Positions 20,083 to 29,400 of a DNA stretch of 64,000 bases are shown in pieces. The number at the start of each line of letters is the position of its first letter. The stretch's first letter is position 1. Under the pieces are notes generated by a model that did not search any database, was not told where the DNA came from, and saw only the letters and a program-made list of their open reading frames with translations. Location: positions 4,092,001 through 4,156,000 of the forward strand of contig NZ_CP055153.1 in NCBI RefSeq assembly GCF_014075995.1, given 5' to 3'. This DNA comes from Adhaeribacter radiodurans. Its GTDB lineage: Bacteria; Bacteroidota; Bacteroidia; Cytophagales; Hymenobacteraceae. The position numbers and the translations under genes are program-made.

Positions 20083-20526
20083 TTATTTAGCAGAACCTTT
20101 TGCATGGTTTTTGGCGGTGTCTCCTTCCCAGTATTTCAAATGAGCCTCCCTAATGGTTCGCTTACTTAAAGGTTTAGGGGTAAATTCTTGTACTCCCAAT
20201 TTTCGGAAGGCTTCTTGTTCCTCAGGCTTGGTATGCACGGCTAGTAGTAAAAAAACTATTTCCAGACTTTTTATTATTCCATTTTTATTTAAAGCTTCCA
20301 TTAATTCCAGACCATCCATTACGGGCATGTGATGATCCAAAATAACCAAGCCGGGGCAATAGTGGTTTTCCGTAAAACAATTTTCTAAAATATAATCTAA
20401 AGCTAGTTTGCCGTCCGTGAGTACTTTTACTTCTTCGGCTATTTGTAAACTTTTTAATAATCTTTCGTTTAAATAATTATTAGTAGGATCATCATCTACC
20501 AGCAAAATTTTCTTTAATTTTTCCAT
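20083..20526 (-). CDS. Single-domain CheY-like response regulator
   Basis: 147 residues, all receiver domain: acidic pocket L-V-D-D-D (residues 11-13), predicted phospho-acceptor D64 in I-L-D-H-H-M-P-V-M-D-G, and the conserved Lys118 in T-P-K-P-L-S. There is no output domain, so it must act through a partner protein or relay phosphate. The usual Thr/Ser switch residue of the fourth strand appears to be Leu (about residue 95, F-L-L-L-A-V-H-T), which is atypical and may weaken classical switching. It is the only gene on the minus strand inside the array of propeller genes and stands between the broken paralogue and the mini-paralogue. No cognate kinase lies nearby. A link to control of the array is possible but is only suggested by position. 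Confidence 0.9.
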   Translation of the reverse strand: MEKLKKILLVDDDPTNNYLNERLLKSLQIAEEVKVLTDGKLALDYILENCFTENHYCPGLVILDHHMPVMDGLELMEALNKNGIIKSLEIVFLLLAVHTKPEEQEAFRKLGVQEFTPKPLSKRTIREAHLKYWEGDTAKNHAKGSAK

Positions 20527-20887
20527 TTAATCGAATTAGATTTTAGTAAGCCTACTTGTAAAAAGAATAAATCGGTACAGTTACGTTCAATTTTAGTAAT
20601 CTATTTGCTTTATATATCTAAAAACTACCTAGTAGTACTGGCTTATACGTAATTCTTTTTATTAAAGTCTTTTTAAAATAAACCGTAAACGCAGCTTCTT
20701 TTCTCACTTTGCTGTTTGCCTCCATCTTACCTGAATAATTTAGAATTATTTAATCAATGCTACTTAATACCTGAGCTTTCTAATTCATCAAATAATTCTA
20801 AATACCTGAAGTCTGTCTTCTAATTACTAGATAGTTCCATCAACACTTCTTCCTAATTTCTTTAAAATAAATATTGCTATATAACAA

Positions 20888-20940
20888 AATACCTAATTTT
20901 AGGTATTGTACGAACTTCAGAAAACCTTTAATTTAACCTG
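20888..20940 (+). promoter_or_regulatory. Perfect 7-2-7 palindrome plus -7-like box before mini-paralogue
   Basis: AATACCTAATTTTAGGTATT (20888-20907) has perfect 9-bp arms around TT. TTAATTTA (20928-20935) followed by ACCTG lies 20 bp further, 90 bp before the ATG at 21025. It matches the elements at 11947 and 26294 in sequence and spacing. The rest of the 20527-21024 gap is A/T-rich with no gene. Confidence 0.6.
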
Positions 20941-21024
20941 ATTTTACTCTAGTATCCCACAAATACTAACACGCATTCTACTTGGTGCTATTTCTCAGGC
21001 CTTATTTAGCTAAATTAGAATTTA

Positions 21025-21459
21025 ATGAAAACACGTTTACCTTTTTTCCGCGGGTTGTCTTGGCAACCTCTTCTTTTTAATGGCCAGCGTTTAGCCGCAC
21101 TCATATTGGTTTTTTTTGGCATCTCCCATTATTCCCCAGCCCAATCTAAAGTATGGGAAAAAGTTTTGGGTGGAACTGGCAGAAATGAATTAAAATCGGT
21201 GCAATCTACCCGCGATGGCGGTTATATTCTGGGAGGTACATCCGGGTCGGGTTTTACTTTATCTCAACCAGAAACAGCAACAATAAAAATTTACGACGGC
21301 CAAGGCAATGAAGTAGCTACTTTGTTCCAGGGCGAAACTGAAGCCGACCGTAATTATGAAGTAGAATGGAAAGCTGGCAACAAACCCGCCAATTTATATT
21401 TTATACAACTGCAAACGGCCACCAAATGGCAACAGTACAAACTGCTTTTAAGTAAATAA
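21025..21459 (+). pseudogene. Mini-paralogue: signal peptide, one blade and sorting-domain fragment
   Basis: 144 residues. The N-terminus is a family-type signal peptide (...H-Y-S-P-A-Q), followed by one blade up to G-Y-I-L-G-G-T-S-G-S-G. It then jumps into the middle of the T9SS domain (F-T-L-S-Q-P-E-T-A-T-I-K-I-Y-D-G) and runs normally to L-L-L-S-K. The Y-P-N-P-F start of the sorting domain is missing. This is the product expected from one in-frame internal deletion of about 3-4 kb in a full-length paralogue. It keeps an upstream palindromic promoter-like element and a downstream hairpin, so it may still be expressed, either as a small secreted peptide or simply as the leader cistron of the large gene 91 bp downstream. 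Whether it is functional cannot be told from sequence; the deletion origin is well supported. Confidence 0.8.
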
Positions 21460-21465
21460 TGCCAC

Positions 21466-21506
21466 AATTCCATGTATCGGAAATAACTGTTCCGGTACAT
21501 GGAATT
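21466..21506 (+). terminator. 15-bp hairpin after mini-paralogue
   Basis: AATTCCATGTATCGG pairs with CCGGTACATGGAATT with one wobble, 6 bp after the stop codon. It could reduce read-through into the next large gene. Confidence 0.6.
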
Positions 21507-21550
21507 TATACAAGAATTTTCTTCTAATTATTTTAACTTTTACTACTCTT

Positions 21551-24500
21551 ATGAGAATACTTTTACACCACTTCTACTTGCTATTTCGGGTACGAACAAA
21601 GACTTATTGGAAGCAACGCTATAGTCTTTTTATTTTATTGGCTTTTCCCGTAGCTGCATCGGCTCAAAACATTCAATGGGACAAAACCCTTGGCGGAAAT
21701 TTAAAAGAGAATTTAAGCATAACCTTGCCAACTGAGGATGGAGGCTTTATTTTAGGAGGAAGTTCAAATACGCGCAAAAACGGCGACAAATCGCAAATTA
21801 ACCGAGGACCAGCCAACACCTTTGATATTTGGTTAGTAAAGTTAAACCCTAATGGCTCTATTGCCTGGGATAGAACTTTAGGCGGAGATAAAAACGAGGG
21901 GGTATTATCCCTGTTGCAAACCAAAGATGGTGGTTACCTTGTGTTAGGCTATTCAAATTCTGGAATCTCAGGGGACAAAACCCAGGAAGGAGAAAGATGG
22001 CTAGTAAAATTAAATCCCGATGGTACCATTGCCTGGGACAAAGCTTTTCCGGATGGCTTATGGAAGATACTGCAGCAGACCAGCGATGGCGGGTATCTTA
22101 TAAATGGCTATACCACCACAGGGCCTACTTACCGCGAAAATGAATATTGGTTAGTAAAGTTAAGCGCGGCTGGCTCTGAGATCTCCAGAAAAATAATTTA
22201 CAAAAGAACTACGCCGCAAGATTCTTCCAATGCTAACCTATGGTTTACTTTAATGCCTGATGGAGGATATGTAGTGGGCGGCTATACCAACCCTCCTTTA
22301 AATGGTTTTAAACCATTCAGGGTTTGGTTAGTCAGGTTCAAAGCCGATTTAACCAAGCAATGGGAAAGATCTATTCCGGTAGCAGTCAATGATGGTTTAC
22401 CTTCCCTTCAACCCACCAAGGATGGTGGATTAGTGCTAGCCGGTTATGCGCACGTAGGGCCAGGACCATACAAAAGCGAACCCAGCCGGGGAGGTCAGGA
22501 TTTTTGGTTAATAAAGCTGCGCAATGATGGTACCCAGGAATGGAATAAAACGTTGGGAGGTAGTGGCAACGACGAATTAAATGATATTTATCCGACCAAA
22601 GACGGCGGCTACTTATTAGGCGGTAATTCAAGTTCTAACAGCACCGGCGATAAAACGCAAAATAAACTGGGCGCATTTGATTATTGGGTAGTAAAAGTAA
22701 ATGAAAAAGGGCAGAAAATTTGGGACCTAACTTTAGGCGGTGGTAATGCCGATTATCTAACCTCCGTTCTTCAATCCCAAAATGGGAGTTATTTTGTATC
22801 TGGCTATTCTATATCAGAAAAATCTGGTAACAAAACAGAAGCCAGTAAAGGAGGTTATGATTACTGGGTAGTAAAGCTGGATAATACAGAGCGGCAAAAA
22901 CAAATTATTACTTTTGAATCCGTACCCACCATTAATTATGCTACTCAAAAAATTGTTAACCTCCAGGCAAATGCCAGTTCCGGTTTGCCTGTAAGTTACA
23001 CCTTGGTTTCAGGGCCTGCCACTTTAAAAAATAATAAGCTTACGCTTACCGGCGGCAGCGGTATAGTAACGGTAAAGGCTGCCCAGTCCGGGAACAATAA
23101 CTTCTTTCCGGCTCAGGAGGTTTTTGCCCGCATTTTAGTAAATGTACCACCTGTTACCCGAATCTGGGATAAAGCTTACGGCGGTATTATTACTGAATAC
23201 CCTACCCAATTCGGTGATTGTGATAAAATATTTGGTGCCTCTACTATTGCTGCTATGGTTAACACTCCGGGGGGAGGTTACTTGCTGGGAGGTACTTCCG
23301 AATCAAAAAAAGGTAACGATAAAAGTGAAGATCATCGGGGCAGTATTTCGTCTGCACAATGCTATCGTGATCAGCAAACGATAAGCGATTATTGGATTGT
23401 AAAAACGGATAGTAATGGCAAAAAGCTGTGGGACAAAACTTTTGGCGGAAACGACCGGGATGAATTGAGCGCTTTAATAACTACCCCGGATGGCGGCTAT
23501 TTACTTGGCGGTTCTTCCCGATCCGATGGCAATGGTAATAAAACAGAAGCTAGCCGAGGTTACGAAGATTATTGGATTGTAAAAACGGATGCTACCGGCA
23601 AGAAGCAATGGGATAAAACTTTTGGTGGTAATAATGGGGATAATTTAACCTCTCTGGTGGCCACTCCGGATGGCGGTTATTTAGTAGGTGGATATAGCCG
23701 TTCTCCAATAAGTGGTGATAAGACCCAGGGAGGAACTGGCTCGGAAGAATTCTGGATTATTAAAATTGATAGCAACGGCAATAAAGTATGGGATAAAATT
23801 TTTGACAGTGCCGGCACAGATAGCAGCATTCTTACTTCCATGCTAGCTTTATCAGACGGCAGCTTTATTCTGGGCGGTTCTTCCAATCCACGGCCGGGCG
23901 GGCAAGGATTTTACGATTACTGGGTAGTAAAAATTGATGCTGCAGGTAATAAATTGTGGGATAAAGTTTTTGGCGGCGATAATTATGATTTCCTGAAAGT
24001 AATGCTTCCCAGCCAGGATGGTGGCTATTTACTGGGTGGCTATTCCACTTCCGGTAAAACCGGCGACAAAACGGAAGAAAGCAAAGGTCTGGACGATTAT
24101 TGGCTCGTTAAGATTGATGCCAACGGGAATAAACTGTGGGATAAAACCTTCGGTGGCAATAAGGAGGATAGACTTTCGGCAATGATAAACACACCGGATG
24201 GCGGCATTTTACTAAGCGGCAATTCTCTTTCTGGAATAAGTGGAGATAAAAGCGAAGCCTTTAAAGGAGAAGACGATCATTGGTTAATAAAGCTGGATGC
24301 AAGTGGCAAAAAACTTTGGGACCGAACCATAGGAACGTATAATTCAAATTATGATTACGTTGATCATCCTTCTGTTTTGTTAGCCACTCCCGATAACAGT
24401 TATTTAGTAGGCGGTTCTTCTCTGGTAGGAATTAACGGCGATAAGAGTGAACCCCTAAAAGGATATCGGGATTATTGGGTAGTTAAAATTAAAGAAGAAT

Positions 24501-26125
24501 CTGCTCCGGAAGCACTCGCCTGGGATATGCGCTATGGAGGAGCAAGTTATGACCAATTAACTTCGGTTATCCAAACTTCCGATGGGGGCTACCTTTCTGG
24601 AGGATATACTTATTCAGGGAGTAGTGGCAATAAAACCCAAGACACTCAAGGTAAGATTGACTACTGGATTGTAAAAAGCGATAAGAACGGTAAAAAACTC
24701 TGGGACAAACGCTACGGCGGTACCTTCGACGACTTTCTGAACCGGGTAATTCAAACCAAAGATGGCGGGTATTTGCTCGCGGGCTCTTCCCGGTCCGACA
24801 AAAATGGCGACAAGAGCGAGATTAGCCGCGATACCGGATATGATTATTTTAAAAAGCGCGACTTTTGGTTGGTAAAGGTAGATGCTTTAGGTAATAAGCA
24901 ATGGGATAAAACTTTAGGGGGAAGTGGTTTGGATGAACTACAGAAAGTAATTCAACTTTCATCCGGGGAGTACGTGTTGGCTGGTCATAGCAATTCTCCC
25001 GTTAGTGGCGATAAAAGTCAGGGTACTCAGGGTGGTTATGATTATTGGCTGGTAAAAATAAGTGCTACCGGTAGTAAAATCTGGGACAAGCGTTACGGGG
25101 GCACGGGTAACGAAACTTTAGGTAGCTTTACCCAAACTCAGGACGGTGGCTTTTTACTGGGGGGTACTTCATCCTCCGGTAGAAATCTGGATAAATCGGA
25201 GATAAGTCGGGGTAAAAGTGATTATTGGATTGTCCGCACGGATAAGGATGGTAACAAGCTCTGGGATAAAACTTTTGGTGGCAACGGAGAAGATAATCTT
25301 GCGTCTCTTGGCCGGGGCAATGGAGGTGACTTCTTTTTGGCCGGCACAAGTAGTTCACCTAAAAGTGGCGAGAAAAGCCAACCGGGCTATCTAGATGAAC
25401 TAGGTAATGTAACTTCAAGCTATTGGATTATTAAAATAGATGCTCAAGGCAATAAAGTTTGGGATAAAACCTTTGGCAGTAAACAAGGTGCTGGCCTGCA
25501 AGCCAGCACCCGCACCAATGATGGCGGATACGTACTAGCGGGTATTTCCTCTTCTGATAAGGGTGGCGATAAAACTGAAAATGGAAAAGGTAACCGGGAT
25601 TACTGGGTCGTAAAGCTAGATGCTAATGGTACAATACAATGGGACAAAACTATTGGGGGTACAGAGAGAGATGATTTACGCACCGTTTTACAAACCAACG
25701 ATGAGGGCTTACTTTTAGGAGGCAGTTCAAATTCTCCAGTGAGCGGGGATAAAACCCAACCCAGCCAAGGCTTCTCGGATTACTGGCTAGTAAAACTCGC
25801 CCCCGAAACCTCTTCCCTAGTAGCTGCCAGAGAAGCTACTCAAACAGAAGAACCAGTTAGTTTAACGAACCCCTTAACCGCTTACCCCAATCCTTTTCAG
25901 GGTCAAATAACCGTAAAGTTTAGCTTACCTGAAACTCAAACAGTTGCCGTAAAAATCTACGATAGTCAGGGCCAGGAAGTGGGAACTTTGTTCCAGGGCC
26001 AAGCGAAAGCCAACCAAACCTACCAAGTAGAATGGCAAGCGAATCAGAAACCCGCTGGTTTGTATTTTATCCAACTGCAAACCCCTAGTCTGCACCAGCA
26101 ACAGAAACTGCTGCTCACTAAGTAA
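21551..26125 (+). CDS. Giant secreted three-propeller protein with MBG insert and T9SS sorting domain
   Basis: 1524 residues. Signal peptide ends ...VAASAQ. The first propeller (to about residue 445) has seven D-G-G cores even though three of its blades have lost the W-D-K-T-x-G-G signature and are the most degenerate in the array. An MBG/Ig-like domain follows (about 448-535), then seven blades (about 536-985), a linker (K-I-K-E-E-S-A-P-E), seven blades (about 989-1435), and a T9SS type A domain (about 1441-1524). The first blade after the MBG domain is extended and has two Cys residues matching those in the first gene of the window, marking these two as sister genes. It lies 91 bp after the mini-paralogue and shares any promoter upstream of it. 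Confidence 0.92.
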   Translation: MRILLHHFYLLFRVRTKTYWKQRYSLFILLAFPVAASAQNIQWDKTLGGNLKENLSITLPTEDGGFILGGSSNTRKNGDKSQINRGPANTFDIWLVKLNPNGSIAWDRTLGGDKNEGVLSLLQTKDGGYLVLGYSNSGISGDKTQEGERWLVKLNPDGTIAWDKAFPDGLWKILQQTSDGGYLINGYTTTGPTYRENEYWLVKLSAAGSEISRKIIYKRTTPQDSSNANLWFTLMPDGGYVVGGYTNPPLNGFKPFRVWLVRFKADLTKQWERSIPVAVNDGLPSLQPTKDGGLVLAGYAHVGPGPYKSEPSRGGQDFWLIKLRNDGTQEWNKTLGGSGNDELNDIYPTKDGGYLLGGNSSSNSTGDKTQNKLGAFDYWVVKVNEKGQKIWDLTLGGGNADYLTSVLQSQNGSYFVSGYSISEKSGNKTEASKGGYDYWVVKLDNTERQKQIITFESVPTINYATQKIVNLQANASSGLPVSYTLVSGPATLKNNKLTLTGGSGIVTVKAAQSGNNNFFPAQEVFARILVNVPPVTRIWDKAYGGIITEYPTQFGDCDKIFGASTIAAMVNTPGGGYLLGGTSESKKGNDKSEDHRGSISSAQCYRDQQTISDYWIVKTDSNGKKLWDKTFGGNDRDELSALITTPDGGYLLGGSSRSDGNGNKTEASRGYEDYWIVKTDATGKKQWDKTFGGNNGDNLTSLVATPDGGYLVGGYSRSPISGDKTQGGTGSEEFWIIKIDSNGNKVWDKIFDSAGTDSSILTSMLALSDGSFILGGSSNPRPGGQGFYDYWVVKIDAAGNKLWDKVFGGDNYDFLKVMLPSQDGGYLLGGYSTSGKTGDKTEESKGLDDYWLVKIDANGNKLWDKTFGGNKEDRLSAMINTPDGGILLSGNSLSGISGDKSEAFKGEDDHWLIKLDASGKKLWDRTIGTYNSNYDYVDHPSVLLATPDNSYLVGGSSLVGINGDKSEPLKGYRDYWVVKIKEESAPEALAWDMRYGGASYDQLTSVIQTSDGGYLSGGYTYSGSSGNKTQDTQGKIDYWIVKSDKNGKKLWDKRYGGTFDDFLNRVIQTKDGGYLLAGSSRSDKNGDKSEISRDTGYDYFKKRDFWLVKVDALGNKQWDKTLGGSGLDELQKVIQLSSGEYVLAGHSNSPVSGDKSQGTQGGYDYWLVKISATGSKIWDKRYGGTGNETLGSFTQTQDGGFLLGGTSSSGRNLDKSEISRGKSDYWIVRTDKDGNKLWDKTFGGNGEDNLASLGRGNGGDFFLAGTSSSPKSGEKSQPGYLDELGNVTSSYWIIKIDAQGNKVWDKTFGSKQGAGLQASTRTNDGGYVLAGISSSDKGGDKTENGKGNRDYWVVKLDANGTIQWDKTIGGTERDDLRTVLQTNDEGLLLGGSSNSPVSGDKTQPSQGFSDYWLVKLAPETSSLVAAREATQTEEPVSLTNPLTAYPNPFQGQITVKFSLPETQTVAVKIYDSQGQEVGTLFQGQAKANQTYQVEWQANQKPAGLYFIQLQTPSLHQQQKLLLTK

Positions 26126-26153
26126 AAAAGTAAACATATAAGTCTATAAGTCA

Positions 26154-26187
26154 AATAAGCCGGATAGAAGATACTATCCGGCTTATT
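26154..26187 (+). terminator. Perfect 14-bp hairpin after three-propeller gene
   Basis: AATAAGCCGGATAG and CTATCCGGCTTATT pair perfectly around a 6-base loop, 29 bp after the stop codon, with a T-rich tail. Good intrinsic terminator candidate. Confidence 0.75.
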
Positions 26188-26293
26188 TCTATCCACTTAA
26201 AGCTAAGTAGCTTTTATATTATCCGTTTTTAATAAAAATAAACTTTTCGCAATCAACCATTAACCAGGTTAAAATCTACTATTACAGGTAAAA

Positions 26294-26346
26294 AATACCC
26301 AATTTTAGGTATAGGAAAAGGCTTATCCTCTTTCTATATTTAACTG
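26294..26346 (+). promoter_or_regulatory. 7-2-7 palindrome plus -7-like box before large paralogue
   Basis: AATACCCAATTTTAGGTATA (26294-26313) is followed after 21 bp by TATATTTA (26335-26342) and ACTG, 90 bp before the chosen ATG. It is the third instance of the element at 11947 and 20888, with conserved spacing. Confidence 0.55.
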
Positions 26347-26433
26347 TTTTAATATGAAGGTTTTATCGAAATTTTGTACTCTCCGGTAGAACCAGTTAAA
26401 GCTAATAACGCCTTCTTACATTTTACTTTTATT

Positions 26434-29400
26434 ATGAAAACACATCTACCTGGCTTCAATGGGAATGCTAATTATTCGAACCTGATTGCTTATTGGTTCT
26501 GGTGGAGTGCCCTCGTGCTCGTACTGGTTAGTTACAGTTTTCTGGCTTCGGGGCAAAATAAAGTTTGGGATAAAACTATTGGGAGTAATCAGAGCGATGG
26601 TTTAGCTTTTATAGAACAAACCAAGGATGGGGGCTATATTGTGGGTGGTACTTCTGACGGCCGGGCTTCAGGTGATAAATCTCAATCAACGAGAGGGGGT
26701 TCGGATTATTGGATTATAAAATTAAAAGCAGATGGTACGAAAGCCTGGGATAAAACCTTTGGCGGTCAGGACAATGATAATCTGACATCTCTTCACCAAA
26801 CCCAGGATGGCGGCTATATTCTAGGTGGTACTTCGGAGTCGGGAATTGGTGGTGAAAAATCTCAACGTAAAAAAGGAGAATCGGATTATTGGGTGGTTAA
26901 ACTAAAGGCCGATGGCACGAAAGCTTGGGATAAAACGTACGGTGGAAGTAATTCAGATAATTTACGTACGGTACAACAAACTAATGATGGCGGCTACATT
27001 CTAGGGGGCAGTTCTACCTCCGATAACACCGGCGACAAAACAGAGCCCAATAAGGGAGGGCGCGGTAACAGTAATTATTGGGTGGTAAAACTAAATGCTA
27101 CCGGCGACAAAGAATGGGATAAAACCATAGGTTCGAATGAGTCTGATACGTTTATTACTTTGCAACAAACAATAGATAACTGTTATATTCTGGGGGGTAA
27201 CTCTTATGCTGGCAAAGGCGGGGATAAATCGCAAGGCCAAAAAGGAGGTTACAAATACGCCGATGATTTATGGATAGTAAAGTTAAAATCGGATGGCAAC
27301 AAAGAATGGGATAAAACCATAGGTGGCAGTGATTTCGATTATTTAGGTGCACTGCAGCAAACTCAGGATGGCGGCTATATTCTCGGTGGTTCCTCCGATT
27401 CTGACCGCGGCAGCGACAAAAGTGAGAACAGTAACCGAAGCTTTGATTATTGGGTGGTGAAACTAGATGCCAGTGGCGGCAAAATTTGGGACAAAACCGT
27501 AGGCGGTAATAGAAGGGATTACTTAAGTGCCTTGCAACAGACTAAGGATGGTGGCTATATTCTGGGAGGTTATTCTGATTCGGATATTAGTGGAGATAAA
27601 TCCCAGAAGTCCTATAATGATGAAAATAATTTTAATAGCAACGATTATTGGATTGTAAAGCTGAATGCTACTGGTACTTTCGTTTGGGATAAAACCATTG
27701 GGGGTAATAAAAATGATTATTGCCGAACAGTACATCCAACCAGTGATGGCGGTTATATTATTGGCGGTACGTCTCCTTCGGGAGTAAGTGGCGATAAAAC
27801 CGAGCCCAACCGAGATCCGGAAAATCAGGGTGGCTCAGATTTTTGGGTAGTAAAATTAGGTAACCAGGAAGTTGATTTAATTCAATCCATCCAATTTAAA
27901 CCCATTATTTATAAAACCTTCGGTGATGCTCCTTTTACTTTATCGGCAACAGCTAGTTCCGGCTTACCGGTTTCATTTACAGTAGAATCTGGCCCTGCTA
28001 CTATTAAGGAAACTACACTCTCTTTAACCGGAATAGGACAAGTTACAGTTAAAGCTACCCAAGCCGGCAATACCCATTATAAACCTATCACCGCCACCCA
28101 AACCTTTCTTGTTCAGGCACCCGGCTCAGCAAAGAAAATATGGGATAAAAGCTTTGGCGGTAATAAATCTGATAACCTCAACGCAATAGTAGCTACTACG
28201 GATGGGGGATATTTACTAGGCGGTTTTTCATCTTCGGAAAACTCCGGCGATAAAAGCCAGAATAGCCAAGGGTATGAGGATTATTGGATTATTAAAACCA
28301 ATGCTACCGGCAGCAAATTGTGGGATAAACGTTTTGGCGGCACTAACGCCGATCATCTCACCGCTTTGTTGGCTGCCCCCGATGGCGGTTATTTGTTAGG
28401 GGGTTACTCCCGTTCCGGCCGAACCCGCGATAAAAGTGAAAACGGAGGGGGAGTAGAAGATTACTGGGTGATTAAGATTGATTCCTTGGGTAATAAGCTT
28501 TGGGATAAAACTTTTGGTGGAATTTATACCGACAAATTATCGGCAATGGTTCTTACCTTGGATGGAGGTTATCTGCTTGGCGGGTCTTCCAACTCTAGAA
28601 CTTCCGAAGATCCCAACGGTGTAGTAAAAGGCTACTCAGATTATTGGGTAATTAAAATAGATGCGACGGGTAATAAAATTTGGGATAAAACGTACGGCGG
28701 CGACTATATAGATGATATAAACTCCCTGCTACCTACTCCCGACGGAGGATACCTATTGGGTGGTTCTTCTGGTTCTAATAAAAGCGGCGATAAATCCGAA
28801 GCGAATAAAGGCTTTTTCTATACTCCCGACTACTGGCTGGTAAAAATTGATGGTACCGGCAAAAAGCTCTGGGATAAAACCTACGGAGGAGAAAGTGATG
28901 ACAATTTAAAATCCCTTATCCAGACACCAGACGGGGGTTACCTGTTAGGCGGTTCCTCAAGTTCCAATGCTGGAGCAGATAAAAGTGAAAATAGCAGAGG
29001 TTCTAATGATTATTGGGTAGTTAAAATTGATAAAGAGGGTATTAAACTCTGGGATAAAACGTACGGAGGAAACCAGGATGATAATTTAACAACGTTGCTA
29101 CCGCATGCAGGGAGTGGTTACATTTTAGCCGGTTCTTCCTTTTCTGATAAAGGTGCCGAAAAAAGTGAGGACACCAGAAAAATGGAGGGGCAATTCCGAA
29201 ATAGTACTGATTACTGGATAGTAAAAATAAATGAAAACGGGGAAAAAGACTGGGATAAAACTATTGGCGGTTCAAATGGCGATAACCTTACTACTGCCGT
29301 AATAGGTGTTTTGGGTAATTACGTTCTGGGTGGCTATTCTTGGTCCGACATTGGTGCCGACAAAAGTGAACCCACTTTGGATAAGACGTATGCTGGCCTA

